Notes under the pieces: generated by a model
Told to the model about the DNA's origin: nothing
Database searches by the model: none
Seen by the model: only the letters and a program-made list of their open reading frames with translations
Program-made: the position numbers and the translations under genes
DNA from: Streptomyces sp. SID8374
Lineage (GTDB): Bacteria > Actinomycetota > Actinomycetes > Streptomycetales > Streptomycetaceae
Direction: 5' to 3'
Length of the DNA stretch: 64,000 nt
Assembly: GCF_009865135.1 (NCBI RefSeq)
Contig: NZ_WWGH01000001.1
Location: forward strand, 2,356,001 to 2,420,000
Part shown: positions 7,021-14,545 of the stretch, piece after piece
Numbering within the stretch: the stretch's first letter is position 1
Layout: each line of letters opens with the position of its first letter

Positions 7021-8546
7021 TTTCTCTTCTCGAAGAGCCAGGTGTCGAAGAGGGCCGTCAGATCCTTGCCGGACCTGTCCTCGCACAGGGCGATGAACTG
7101 GTCGGTGTCCGCGTTGCCGTGCCGGTGCTGCCGGGTCCAGGTGCGCAGGATGTCGAAGAAGGTCTTGTCGCCGACGGCCTCACGGACCTTGTGTACGGCC
7201 ATCGCGCCGCGGCCGTAGACCGGTGGGTCGGAGACGCGTCCCGCGCTGGGCGGGGCGGCCGGCGGGAAGGCCCAGATGCCCTCGCTCTCGGGGTCCGTAC
7301 CGTCGTAGAACTCCTCGAAGACCTCGCCGGTGGTCCGGCCGCCGTGCGCCTCCTCCCACAGCCACTCCGCGTAGGTGGCCAGGCCCTCGTTGAGCCAGAT
7401 GTCCTTCCACTCGCGCGGGGTGACGGAGTTGCCGAACCACTGGTGCGCCAGCTCGTGCACGAGCAGCGCCTCGTCCGGGGCCTTGTCGAAGTACGGCTTG
7501 GTCTGGGTCTCCAGGGCGTAGCCGAGATCGGGCAGGTGGTCGACGGTGGCGCCGGTGGAGGAGAAGGGGTAGGGGCCGAAGCGTTCGCCCGCCCAGCCGA
7601 CGATCTCGGGGACCAGCTTCTTGACGTCGGCGGCGTTCTCGGACTCGTCGGGGTCGGTGGCGATGTAGACGGGCAGGCCGTCGGCGGTCCGGCCCTTGTC
7701 GACCTCGAAGTGGCCGACGGAGATGTTGGCGAGGTAGCTGGCCATGGGCTCCCCGGTGCGCCAGCGCCGGGTCACCGCGCCGCCCTTGCCCTCCTCGGCG
7801 ATCTCCTCGATCAGTTCGCCGTTGCCGACCACGTCGTAGGGGTCGCCGTCCTCGTCCTTCGGCACGGTGACCGTGATGTCGTACGTGGCCTTGTCCGAGG
7901 GGTGGTGATTGCCCGGGAACCAGGTCATGGAGCCGGAGGGCTGGCCGAGGGCCGTCGATCCGTCGTCGGTCTCGATCCAGCCTTCGACACTGCCGTCGTC
8001 GTCCTCGATCGTGCGGGGCGTGCCGTCGTAGGTGACGACCGTCTTGAAGACCTCGCCCTGCCTGACCGGCTCGGGCGGTGTCACCAGCAGTTCGTCCTTC
8101 TCCCGCGTGTACCGGGCCTTCGCGCCCTGCACCGTGGCCCCGCGTGCCCGTAGTCCCGACAGGTCGAGGTTGAAGCGGCTCAGGTCCTGGGTGGCGCGTG
8201 CGGTGATGACGGCCGTGCCCTTCAGGTGGTTGGTCTCGGGCACGTAGTGCAGGGTCAGTCCGTAGTGCGTCACGTCGTAGCCGCCGTTGCCCAGCGCCGG
8301 GAACAGCCGGTCGCCCAGCCCGGCCGCGCCGTGCTTCGAGGCCCCGGCCGTGTCCTTCCCCGGTACGGAGCCGGTGCAGGAGGTCGTCATGGCCAGGAGG
8401 AGTGCCACAGCGGGGACCCAGCGGGACGGGCGGGCGGAGGCCGTGCGCGCTGTCGGCCGCTGCCGACCGTCGTTCGCAACATGAAGGTTCGTCGCAGCAT
8501 GAAGGTTCTTCGCAGCATGAAGGCCCGTCGCCGCCTGGGGGTTCAT
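7002..8546 (-). CDS. Exported M1-family zinc metallopeptidase (lipoprotein)
   Basis: This 514-residue aminopeptidase-type enzyme carries the M1 zinc site. HELAHQWFG lies near residues 362-370 and is followed, 18 residues after the second His, by the zinc-ligand Glu in WLNEGLATY. The exopeptidase motif is degenerate (YALETQTK in place of GAMEN), as in many actinobacterial secreted M1 proteins. An N-terminal stretch with TTSC looks like a lipobox, so the enzyme is probably anchored outside the membrane. ATG 8546 is supported by GGAG 7 bases upstream. The first 25 residues contain three 6-residue repeats encoded by an 18-base tandem repeat, which is unusual. It likely trims peptides outside the cell; the substrate is unknown. 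Confidence 0.85.
   Translation of the reverse strand: MNPQAATGLHAAKNLHAATNLHVANDGRQRPTARTASARPSRWVPAVALLLAMTTSCTGSVPGKDTAGASKHGAAGLGDRLFPALGNGGYDVTHYGLTLHYVPETNHLKGTAVITARATQDLSRFNLDLSGLRARGATVQGAKARYTREKDELLVTPPEPVRQGEVFKTVVTYDGTPRTIEDDDGSVEGWIETDDGSTALGQPSGSMTWFPGNHHPSDKATYDITVTVPKDEDGDPYDVVGNGELIEEIAEEGKGGAVTRRWRTGEPMASYLANISVGHFEVDKGRTADGLPVYIATDPDESENAADVKKLVPEIVGWAGERFGPYPFSSTGATVDHLPDLGYALETQTKPYFDKAPDEALLVHELAHQWFGNSVTPREWKDIWLNEGLATYAEWLWEEAHGGRTTGEVFEEFYDGTDPESEGIWAFPPAAPPSAGRVSDPPVYGRGAMAVHKVREAVGDKTFFDILRTWTRQHRHGNADTDQFIALCEDRSGKDLTALFDTWLFEKRKPPRTR
8476..8529. repeat. Three 18-base tandem repeats in the M1 peptidase 5' end
   Basis: There are three units of 18 bases at 8476-8493, 8494-8511 and 8512-8529, with consensus GCAGCATGAAGGTTCTTC and a few mismatches. 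They keep the minus-strand reading frame and encode the repeating hexapeptide LHAAxN near the start of the peptidase, upstream of its signal sequence. Confidence 0.8.
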
Positions 8547-8623
8547 CTCGTGTCTCCGATCGTTCAGGGAACGCGGGACGTAAGAAACCCTTCGGTGCCT
8601 CTTGGTTGCCTCATCGTTGCGGT

Positions 8624-8657
8624 GATGACCTCAGCCGTTCGATGACCTCAGCCGTTC
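8624..8657. repeat. 17-base tandem duplication
   Basis: GATGACCTCAGCCGTTC occurs twice in direct succession (8624-8640, 8641-8657). It lies between the M1 peptidase start and the terminator of the PRC-barrel gene, most likely in the promoter region of the peptidase. Confidence 0.8.
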
Positions 8658-8661
8658 GCAG

Positions 8662-8711
8662 ACAGCGGGCGGGGCGGAACGCGATGATCCGCGTTCCGCC
8701 CCGCCCGCTGT
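8662..8711. terminator. Strong hairpin terminator of the PRC-barrel gene
   Basis: A perfect 22-base stem is formed by 8662-8683 and 8690-8711, with a 6-base loop ATGATC. It lies 27 bases past the stop of the minus-strand PRC-barrel gene and should act as its terminator. It also separates it from the divergent-side promoter of the M1 gene. Confidence 0.8.
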
Positions 8712-8737
8712 TCGTCCACCGGCATCACACCGTCGGA

Positions 8738-9091
8738 TCAGACCCGACGGTGGCGGCCGTAATACTCACCCGTCGTGCGGTGGAAGTCCGCGTCGCCGAC
8801 ATGCTTGTCCTTGTCGAACTCCGGGGCGTCCTTGATCTGGTCCTTCGTGAGGTCGATGTAGACCTTCTGGTCCTCGGCGTCGATCCGGCTCACGGTGCCC
8901 GCCGGGAGCAGGACGTGCTTGCCGAAGATCCATACGCCGGTGTCGACCACCAGGTACGAGGAGGTGACGTCGTCGGAGTGCTTGTCGACCTTGCCGATGC
9001 TGCCGTCCGTCGCCTCGACCTTGTAACCGATCAGGTCGGTGCCGGCGGTGTGGCCGGCAGTCGGCTGGTAGCCCCACAGGTTCTCGCTCAT
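8738..9091 (-). CDS. PRC-barrel domain protein
   Basis: This is a 117-residue protein with a PRC-barrel: DLIGYKVEATDGSIGKVDK, SYLVVDTG, WIFGKHVLLPAGTV and a final charged helix. PRC-barrels are small beta-barrels that bind RNA or proteins; stand-alone Streptomyces versions are stress-linked, but their targets are unknown. AAGGAG precedes ATG 9091 by 6 bases. The gene is monocistronic, with a 22-base-pair terminator downstream. High Asp/Lys content suggests a soluble cytoplasmic protein. Confidence 0.85.
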   Translation of the reverse strand: MSENLWGYQPTAGHTAGTDLIGYKVEATDGSIGKVDKHSDDVTSSYLVVDTGVWIFGKHVLLPAGTVSRIDAEDQKVYIDLTKDQIKDAPEFDKDKHVGDADFHRTTGEYYGRHRRV

Positions 9092-9400
9092 AAAAACTCC
9101 TTCGATCGCACGTGAATGAATTTTTTAGCGGCGTCCCACGCACCCTTTAAAAAGAGGTGTGTATTCCGCCGTGCCCACTTCCTGAGCAACCGCTGACAGC
9201 CTCGTGCCCCGCACCTTCGGCACCATGTCTGCGAACTCGTGCGTTTTTCGATCCATTTCGCGGGAATTCGATGCCCCCGCGCGGGCGCCCCCGCGCGATC
9301 CACGGTGAATCAGGGGTTTCGGAATCGCTGGGGCGTCAACGCTAGGAAGACCTGCCCGCAGGCGCGGACGGGGCCGCAGTTCGACCGAGGGTGTTCCAGC
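9092..9400. other. Divergent promoter region of PRC-barrel and MarR genes
   Basis: There is no gene. A short AT-rich part (about 9118-9165, with TTTTTTA and TTTAAAAA) stands out and probably holds the PRC-barrel promoter. I cannot assign -35/-10 boxes or a sigma factor with confidence. Confidence 0.4.
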
Positions 9401-9952
9401 ATGGGCGAAGAGCGATCCGGCCCTGATCTCAGGCTCCGCGATGTGGCCAGGGCCATGCGCGGGGTCATCGAACTGCTGGAGGTCTACTGGACACGGGTCC
9501 CCGACGGGTTCTCGCCCGTCACCGTCTCCGCGCCGCAGCTGCGGGTGCTGTACGTGATCGAACGCCGGGAGGGCATCAACCTGCGGCAGCTCGGCGTGGA
9601 GCTGGAGGCCGCGCCGTCGTCGGTGAGCCGGCTGTGCGACCGGCTGGAGGCCGTCGGCTTCGTACGGCGCTCCTCCAGCACGGCCAGCCGCCGCGAGGTC
9701 GAGTTGCGGCTGACCCCGCAGGGGCGGGCGCACCTGGACCGGCTGCGGGTCCGGCGGGAGGAGCGGCTGGCAGCCGTCCTGGCGCGGGCGTCACCGGCCT
9801 CGCGGGCCCGGCTGATGGAGGCCGTGGAGGCCATCCGCACCGCGCTCACCGTCGTACGGGCGGAGCCGCCGGTTTCCGGGGCCGAACCGCCGGACCAGGA
9901 CAGCCCGGCGGAGCGGCCGCCGGACGACGGGGCGGAGCGGCGTACGGGATGA
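9401..9952 (+). CDS. MarR-family transcription regulator
   Basis: This 183-residue winged-helix protein has the MarR layout: a dimerisation helix (RDVARAMRGVIELL), the helix-turn-helix NLRQLGVELEAAPSSVSRLC, then DRLEAVGFVRR, a basic wing with RREVELRLTPQGRAHLDRL, and C-terminal helices. The last about 35 residues are a Pro/Glu/Asp-rich disordered tail. ATG 9401 is chosen because GAGGG lies 9 bases upstream and the domain begins just after it; the longer open frame has no support. No target gene is obvious; the acyl-CoA dehydrogenase follows on the same strand after a weak hairpin. Confidence 0.85.
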   Translation: MGEERSGPDLRLRDVARAMRGVIELLEVYWTRVPDGFSPVTVSAPQLRVLYVIERREGINLRQLGVELEAAPSSVSRLCDRLEAVGFVRRSSSTASRREVELRLTPQGRAHLDRLRVRREERLAAVLARASPASRARLMEAVEAIRTALTVVRAEPPVSGAEPPDQDSPAERPPDDGAERRTG

Positions 9953-9983
9953 CCGGCACGGCGGCCGGCCCGCCCGCCAGGCC

Positions 9984-10012
9984 GTGAGCGAGGCCCGCCC
10001 GGCCCCGCTCAC
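9984..10012. terminator. Possible hairpin after the MarR gene
   Basis: GTGAGCG (9984-9990) pairs with CGCTCAC (10006-10012) around a GC-rich loop. The stem is only seven pairs, so it is a modest candidate. Confidence 0.3.
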
Positions 10013-10069
10013 GCGTGCTCAGCATCACCCTGGACAGCTCCATGACCGACCGGTAACTTCGAAGGGGAA

Positions 10070-10087
10070 TGAGCAAGCGCTTAGCCA
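10070..10087. promoter_or_regulatory. Palindromic operator candidate before the acyl-CoA dehydrogenase
   Basis: The sequence GAGCAAGCGCTTAGC contains AAGCGCTT (10075-10082) with partly matching flanks (GC-A/T-AAGCGCTT-A/G-GC). It lies 60-70 bases before the GTG start. Sites of this form are typical of TetR-family regulators of acyl-CoA metabolism; no such regulator is adjacent, so the binding protein is unknown. Confidence 0.4.
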
Positions 10088-10144
10088 TGCCCGGTGAGCG
10101 CAGACGTCCACCGACGAACACTTCAGCCGATCAGGAGGCACCCC

Positions 10145-11302
10145 GTGCGCCGTACGGTATTCAACGAGGACCACGAGGCGTTCCGGGAGACCATCCGCGC
10201 CTTCATCGCCGCCGAGGTCGTGCCGGTGTACGACGAGTGGTTCGCCGCGGGCCAGGTGCCGCGCGAGTTCTACCTCAAACTGGGTGAGCTGGGCATCTTC
10301 GGCATCGAGGTGGACGAGGAGTACGGCGGCGCGGGCATCGACTCGCACAAGTACGAGGCCGTCATCTACGAGGAGACCGCCCGCGCGGGTGTCTCCTTCG
10401 GCGGCTCCGGCGTGCACACGCTGCTCGGCCTCCCCTACGTCAAGATGCTCGCCACCGACGAGCAGAAGAAGCGCTGGCTGCCGAAGTTCGCGACCGGCGA
10501 GGAGATGTGGGCCCTCGCGATGACCGAGCCGGGCACCGGCTCCGACGTCGCGGGCATGAAGACCACCGCCAAGCTCTCCGAGGACGGCACGCACTACGTC
10601 CTCAACGGCGCCAAGACCTTCATCACCGGTGGCGTCCACGCCGACCGCGTCATCGTCTGCGCCCGTACCGCCGCCCCGCGCGAGGACGACCGCCGCTTCG
10701 GCATCTCCCTCTTCGCCGTCGACACCAAGTCCGAGGGCTACTCGGTCGGCCGCAAGCTGGACAAGCTCGGCCTGAAGACCTCCGACACCGCCGAGCTGGC
10801 GTTCGTCGACGTCAAGGTCCCGGCCGAGGACCTCCTCGGCGAGGAGAACAAGGGCTTCGGCTACCTCGGCACCAACCTGGCCCCCGAGCGCTGGGGCATC
10901 GCCTTCGGTGCGTACGCGCAGGCCGCGGCCGCCGTCCGGTTCGCCAAGGAGTACGTCCAGGAGCGCACGGTCTTCGGCAAGACCGTCGCCTCGTTCCAGA
11001 ACACCAAGTTCGAGCTGGCCGCCTGCCAGGCCGAGGTGGACGCGGCCCAGGCCGTCGCCGACCGCGCGCTGGAGGCCCTGGACGCCGGTGAGCTGACCGC
11101 CGCCGAGGCCGCCTCCGCCAAGCTGTTCTGCACGGAGGTCGCGCACCGCGTGATCGACCGCTGCCTCCAGCTGCACGGCGGCTACGGCTTCATGAACGAG
11201 TACCCGATCGCCCGCCTGTACGCGGACAACCGCGTCAACCGCATCTACGGGGGCACCAGCGAGGTCATGAAGTCGATCATCGCCAAGTCCATGGGGCTGT
11301 GA
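10145..11302 (+). CDS. Acyl-CoA dehydrogenase
   Basis: This 385-residue flavoprotein oxidises an acyl-CoA to the 2-enoyl-CoA in fatty-acid or branched-chain catabolism. Family blocks are visible: EEYGGAGID near the N-terminus, the FAD-binding AMTEPGTGSDVAGMKTTA, TFITGG, ERTVFGK, and the C-terminal LQLHGGYGFMNEYPIARLY with GGTSEVMK. The usual catalytic Glu is expected in the last block (the E of GGTSEV is the position used in many family members). GTG 10145 is chosen because GGAGG lies just upstream, and family homology begins with RTVFNEDHE. The thioesterase gene starts 40 bases downstream, likely the same operon. Chain-length preference cannot be read from sequence. Confidence 0.9.
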   Translation: MRRTVFNEDHEAFRETIRAFIAAEVVPVYDEWFAAGQVPREFYLKLGELGIFGIEVDEEYGGAGIDSHKYEAVIYEETARAGVSFGGSGVHTLLGLPYVKMLATDEQKKRWLPKFATGEEMWALAMTEPGTGSDVAGMKTTAKLSEDGTHYVLNGAKTFITGGVHADRVIVCARTAAPREDDRRFGISLFAVDTKSEGYSVGRKLDKLGLKTSDTAELAFVDVKVPAEDLLGEENKGFGYLGTNLAPERWGIAFGAYAQAAAAVRFAKEYVQERTVFGKTVASFQNTKFELAACQAEVDAAQAVADRALEALDAGELTAAEAASAKLFCTEVAHRVIDRCLQLHGGYGFMNEYPIARLYADNRVNRIYGGTSEVMKSIIAKSMGL

Positions 11303-11342
11303 GGGCTTCGGAAGCCGGTTCCGTAAGGACTACGTTCTCCTC

Positions 11343-12215
11343 ATGAGCGCAGCACTCGATTCCCTTCTCGATCTCCTCGACCTGGAGCCGATCGAGAGGG
11401 ACATCTTCCGGGGCACGAGCCGCAGCGCGGTCGTGCCCCGGGTGTTCGGCGGGCAGGTCGCGGCCCAGGCGCTGGTCGCCGCGGGCCGGACGGTCCCGGC
11501 GGACAGGGGCGCCCACTCCCTGCACGCGTACTTCCTGCGCGCCGGGGACCCGGGCGCGCCCATCGTCTACAGCGTCGACCGCATCCGCGACGGGAAGTCC
11601 TTCACCACCCGCCGGGTCGTCGCCGTGCAGCACGGGCAGCCGATCTTCCACCTCTCCGCGTCCTTCCAGACGTACGAGGAAGGGCTGGAGCACCAGGCGG
11701 ACATGCCGGCCTCCCCCGATCCGGAGACGCTGCCCACGGCCGCCGAGATGCTGCCCCGGTACGCGGACCGCTTCAGCGATCCGGGGATGGTGGACCGGCT
11801 GATCGAGGCGCGGGCCGCCGTCGATCTGCGGTATGTGGACGCGCCGCCGTTCGGCACGGTGGGCGAGGCGCGCGAGCCGCGTTCGCAGGTCTGGTTCCGG
11901 ACCAATGGCAAGCTCGCGGACGACCCGCTGCTGCACGTCTGCATGGCCACGTACGTCTCCGACATGACGCTGCTGGACTCGGTGCTCCTGGCCCACGGGC
12001 GGGGCGGCTGGGCGGTCGGGGACGTGGTCGGGGCGAGCCTGGACCACGCCATGTGGTTCCACCGGCCGTTCCGGGCGGACGAATGGCTGCTGTACGACCA
12101 GGAGTCGCCGTCGGCCTCCGGCGGGCGCGGCCTGGGCCAGGCCCGGATCTACACCGCCGACGGCCGCCTCGCGATCACCGTCATCCAGGAGGGTGTCGTA
12201 CGGGTTCCCCGCTGA
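11343..12215 (+). CDS. tesB: Acyl-CoA thioesterase II
   Basis: This 290-residue double-hotdog thioesterase hydrolyses acyl-CoA to free acid and CoA. Recognised blocks are RVFGGQVAAQALVAAG near residue 30, the HSLHAYFLRAGD strand, the DGKSFTTRRVVAVQ strand, and the second-hotdog LDHAMWFHRPFRADEWLLYD followed by GRGLGQARIY, which carries the usual catalytic Asp/Gln region. Length matches TesB. It probably follows the acyl-CoA dehydrogenase in one transcript and may recycle CoA or release chain-specific acids. Confidence 0.9.
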   Translation: MSAALDSLLDLLDLEPIERDIFRGTSRSAVVPRVFGGQVAAQALVAAGRTVPADRGAHSLHAYFLRAGDPGAPIVYSVDRIRDGKSFTTRRVVAVQHGQPIFHLSASFQTYEEGLEHQADMPASPDPETLPTAAEMLPRYADRFSDPGMVDRLIEARAAVDLRYVDAPPFGTVGEAREPRSQVWFRTNGKLADDPLLHVCMATYVSDMTLLDSVLLAHGRGGWAVGDVVGASLDHAMWFHRPFRADEWLLYDQESPSASGGRGLGQARIYTADGRLAITVIQEGVVRVPR

Positions 12216-12268
12216 CGGGCGGCGCGATGAGCCCCGCCTGAAGCGGCATCTCGGACATACTCCCCACC

Positions 12269-13246
12269 ATGAGCTCCATGAGTGACGCGCAAGCCAAGAG
12301 TGAAGCCGACGGCGGGGAGTCCACCTTCACGGTGATCGTGGCGGCCCTCGCCAACCTCGGCATCGCCGTGGCGAAGGCCGTGGCCGGGCTGATCAGCGGG
12401 TCGAGTGCGATGCTCTCCGAGGCCGCCCACTCGGTCGCGGACACCGTCACCGAGGTCATGCTCCTCACCGCGCTCAAGCGGAGCGAGAAGCCGGCCGACG
12501 AGGACCACCCCCTCGGTTACGGCCCCGAGCGGTACATCTGGGCCATGCTCGCCTCCATCGCCACCTTCGTCGGCGGTGCGGTCTTCTCGATCTACGACGG
12601 CGTGCACACCCTGGTCGCGGGCGAGGAGCTGGGCAGCTCTCTCGTCTCGTACGTCGTCCTCGGCGTCGCCTTCCTGCTGGAGGGGTACTCGCTGCGCACC
12701 GGCGTCAAACAGGTGCGGCGCGAGGCGTCACGGCTGCGGGTGCCGGACACGTACTACCTGCGCCACACCCCCGACACCGCCGTGAAGGCCGTCGTCATGG
12801 AGGACTCGGCGGCCCTTGTGGGGCTGCTGCTGGCGGCGGGCGGGCTGCTCGGCGGGCAGCTGACGGGGTCGGGGGTCTGGGACGGGATCGCGTCCTGCCT
12901 GATCGGCCTGCTGCTGGTGTACGTGGCCTGGGTGCTCGGCCGGTCCAACGCGCAGCTGCTCATCGGGCGGCCGCTGCCCCCGGCGGTGCGGGCGGGGGTG
13001 CGCGAGGAGCTGAAGTCGGTCCCGCACATCGTCGACGTACTGGAACTGACCACGCTCATCCAGGGGCCGGCCGAGATCCTGATCGCCGCGAAGGTCGACT
13101 TCCGGGACATGGCGACCGCCGAGGAGGTCGAGTGGGCCTGCGAGGAGGCGGAGGCGCAGCTGCGGGAGCGGTTCCCGTCGGTCCGGCGGGTGTATCTGGA
13201 CCCGACCCCGGGGCGCGAGCAGCGGCGCCGCCGCAGCGCCCCTTGA
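12269..13246 (+). CDS. Cation diffusion facilitator (CDF) metal exporter
   Basis: This 325-residue membrane antiporter of the CDF family expels divalent metal (Zn, Fe, Mn or Co) in exchange for protons. It has about six membrane segments. The metal-site helix contains SEAAHSVADTVTE (H-x-x-x-D), and the fifth helix has EDSAALVG, the acidic version of the second half-site. A cytoplasmic C-terminal domain follows (HIVDVLELTTLIQGPAEILI). The start is uncertain between ATG 12269 and ATG 12278, neither with a clear ribosome binding site. It is 53 bases after tesB, possibly with its own promoter. Confidence 0.85.
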   Translation: MSSMSDAQAKSEADGGESTFTVIVAALANLGIAVAKAVAGLISGSSAMLSEAAHSVADTVTEVMLLTALKRSEKPADEDHPLGYGPERYIWAMLASIATFVGGAVFSIYDGVHTLVAGEELGSSLVSYVVLGVAFLLEGYSLRTGVKQVRREASRLRVPDTYYLRHTPDTAVKAVVMEDSAALVGLLLAAGGLLGGQLTGSGVWDGIASCLIGLLLVYVAWVLGRSNAQLLIGRPLPPAVRAGVREELKSVPHIVDVLELTTLIQGPAEILIAAKVDFRDMATAEEVEWACEEAEAQLRERFPSVRRVYLDPTPGREQRRRRSAP

Positions 13247-13260
13247 CGCGCTACGGCTCC

Positions 13261-13323
13261 TGACGTCCTACCTCTGTGACGTCCTACAGCCCCTGACCTC
13301 CAACGACCTCTCTGACGTCCTAC
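13261..13323. repeat. Direct repeats TGACGTCCTAC between convergent genes
   Basis: The 11-mer TGACGTCCTAC occurs exactly three times, at 13261-13271, 13277-13287 and 13313-13323, with a degenerate fourth copy (TGACCTCCAAC) near 13292. The stretch lies between the ends of two convergent genes, so it is not a conventional promoter position. Confidence 0.7.
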
Positions 13324-13407
13324 GGCCCTTCGCGCCCTGCGGGGTCAGCTCCGCCACCGCCTTGACTCATCGCGGCCGGCCCGCTTCCACGCGGCGGGCT
13401 CCCGGTT

Positions 13408-14229
13408 CTACGCTGCGGGCTCCCCGGCGGGCTCCGGCGCGGGCTCGTCCTCCAGCAGCCCCGCCGCGTGCAGCAGGTAGTCCGTCATCGGGTCGTAGAA
13501 GCGCGGGTCGGTGACGTGGTCGTCCAGCGGGACGGTGACCTGGAGGGTGCCCTCCGACTCGCCGAGGAAGAGGGCCGGGTCGTTGCAGTCCGCGTAACCG
13601 ATCGCGTCCAGTCCGCGCTGGCCCGCGCACCCCGCCCAGCCGTGGTCCGCGACGACGAGGTCGGGCAGCGGGCGGCCCAGGTGCGCCATGGCGTCCAGGA
13701 TGGCCGCCATCGGGGCCGGGGAGTGGGTGTGCCAGAGGGTGGCCCCGCGCTCCAGCATCGCGACATCGGCGAACTGGAAGACCATGCCCTCGTCCGCGAC
13801 CAGCCCGGAGGGGATGCGGACGATCTCGCAGCCCGCCCGGCGCAGGGCGTCCGCCGTCTGCCGGTGCACGTCCAGCAGGCCGCCGGGGTGGCCGGTGGCG
13901 AAGAGGACCCGCTCGCGGCCGTCGGCGGCCTTGCGCAGGCGGGCCGCCATCCGCTCCAGCGCGTCGACCGTCAGCTCGGGGTCGATGGTGTCCTGGCCGG
14001 TCCGGTGCGCGGGGTCGTCGTTCACGCCGCAGCGCTCGGCCATCACCGCGAGCACGTCCTGCTCGTCGGTCCAGCGGTCGCCGAGCTCCAGGCCCAGCCA
14101 GTAGTGGCGGTCACCGTTGGCGAGCTTGCGGTAGTGGGAGAGGTTGTTGTCGCGCGGGGTGGCGACGTCCCCCGCGATACGCGAACGGACGAGGTGGTCG
14201 ACGAGGGCGGCGCGGCTGGGTATCGGCAT
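13408..14229 (-). CDS. Phosphatase-like conserved protein
   Basis: This 273-residue soluble protein is conserved in Streptomyces and usually annotated as a phosphatase. Visible features are the N-terminal PSRAALVDHLVRSRIAG, a central VLFATGHPGGLLDVHRQTAD with possible phosphate-handling His and Asp, THSPAPMAAILD, and VVADHGWAGCAGQ followed by DCNDPALFLGE. These His/Asp-rich loops suggest a metal-dependent or phosphotransfer active site, but I cannot confirm the reaction. The start ATG 14229 is preferred; the longer frame upstream has no ribosome binding site. The C-terminus ends in a low-complexity Glu/Pro/Ala tail. Confidence 0.65.
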   Translation of the reverse strand: MPIPSRAALVDHLVRSRIAGDVATPRDNNLSHYRKLANGDRHYWLGLELGDRWTDEQDVLAVMAERCGVNDDPAHRTGQDTIDPELTVDALERMAARLRKAADGRERVLFATGHPGGLLDVHRQTADALRRAGCEIVRIPSGLVADEGMVFQFADVAMLERGATLWHTHSPAPMAAILDAMAHLGRPLPDLVVADHGWAGCAGQRGLDAIGYADCNDPALFLGESEGTLQVTVPLDDHVTDPRFYDPMTDYLLHAAGLLEDEPAPEPAGEPAA

Positions 14230-14545
14230 GAACCCATTGTGCCGTCCGGGGTGCGGGGCGTGCCTGGTGTCCCGTACGCCGGACGGATCCCTCCCCGGCC
14301 CCGCAACTCTTCCGGGACTGTTCACCCCCGCGTGACCTGGTCCTTCCTCGTCCGGACCGGGCGGCGGTTCGAATGGGAACACCAAGAGGTCTGGACCAAT
14401 CGAACCACGCCAATCCGGTGTCTCAATCCATCCGTTGTCGCGGTCTCGCGCAAGTGGTCTATACCTTTGGCGCTAGGGTGGGCCACCTCGATCGAGTGCC
14501 GAAACAGGCATGGAAACGGGTACATATGCAGCCGTGGGGGGCTTC
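14230..14545. other. Divergent intergenic region before the glycosyltransferase
   Basis: There is no gene. The part nearest the glycosyltransferase (about 14440-14480) is less GC-rich and contains CTATACC and CTAGGGT, which could be promoter elements, but I cannot assign a sigma class. A GGGGGG tract just before ATG 14546 serves as its ribosome binding site. Confidence 0.4.
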
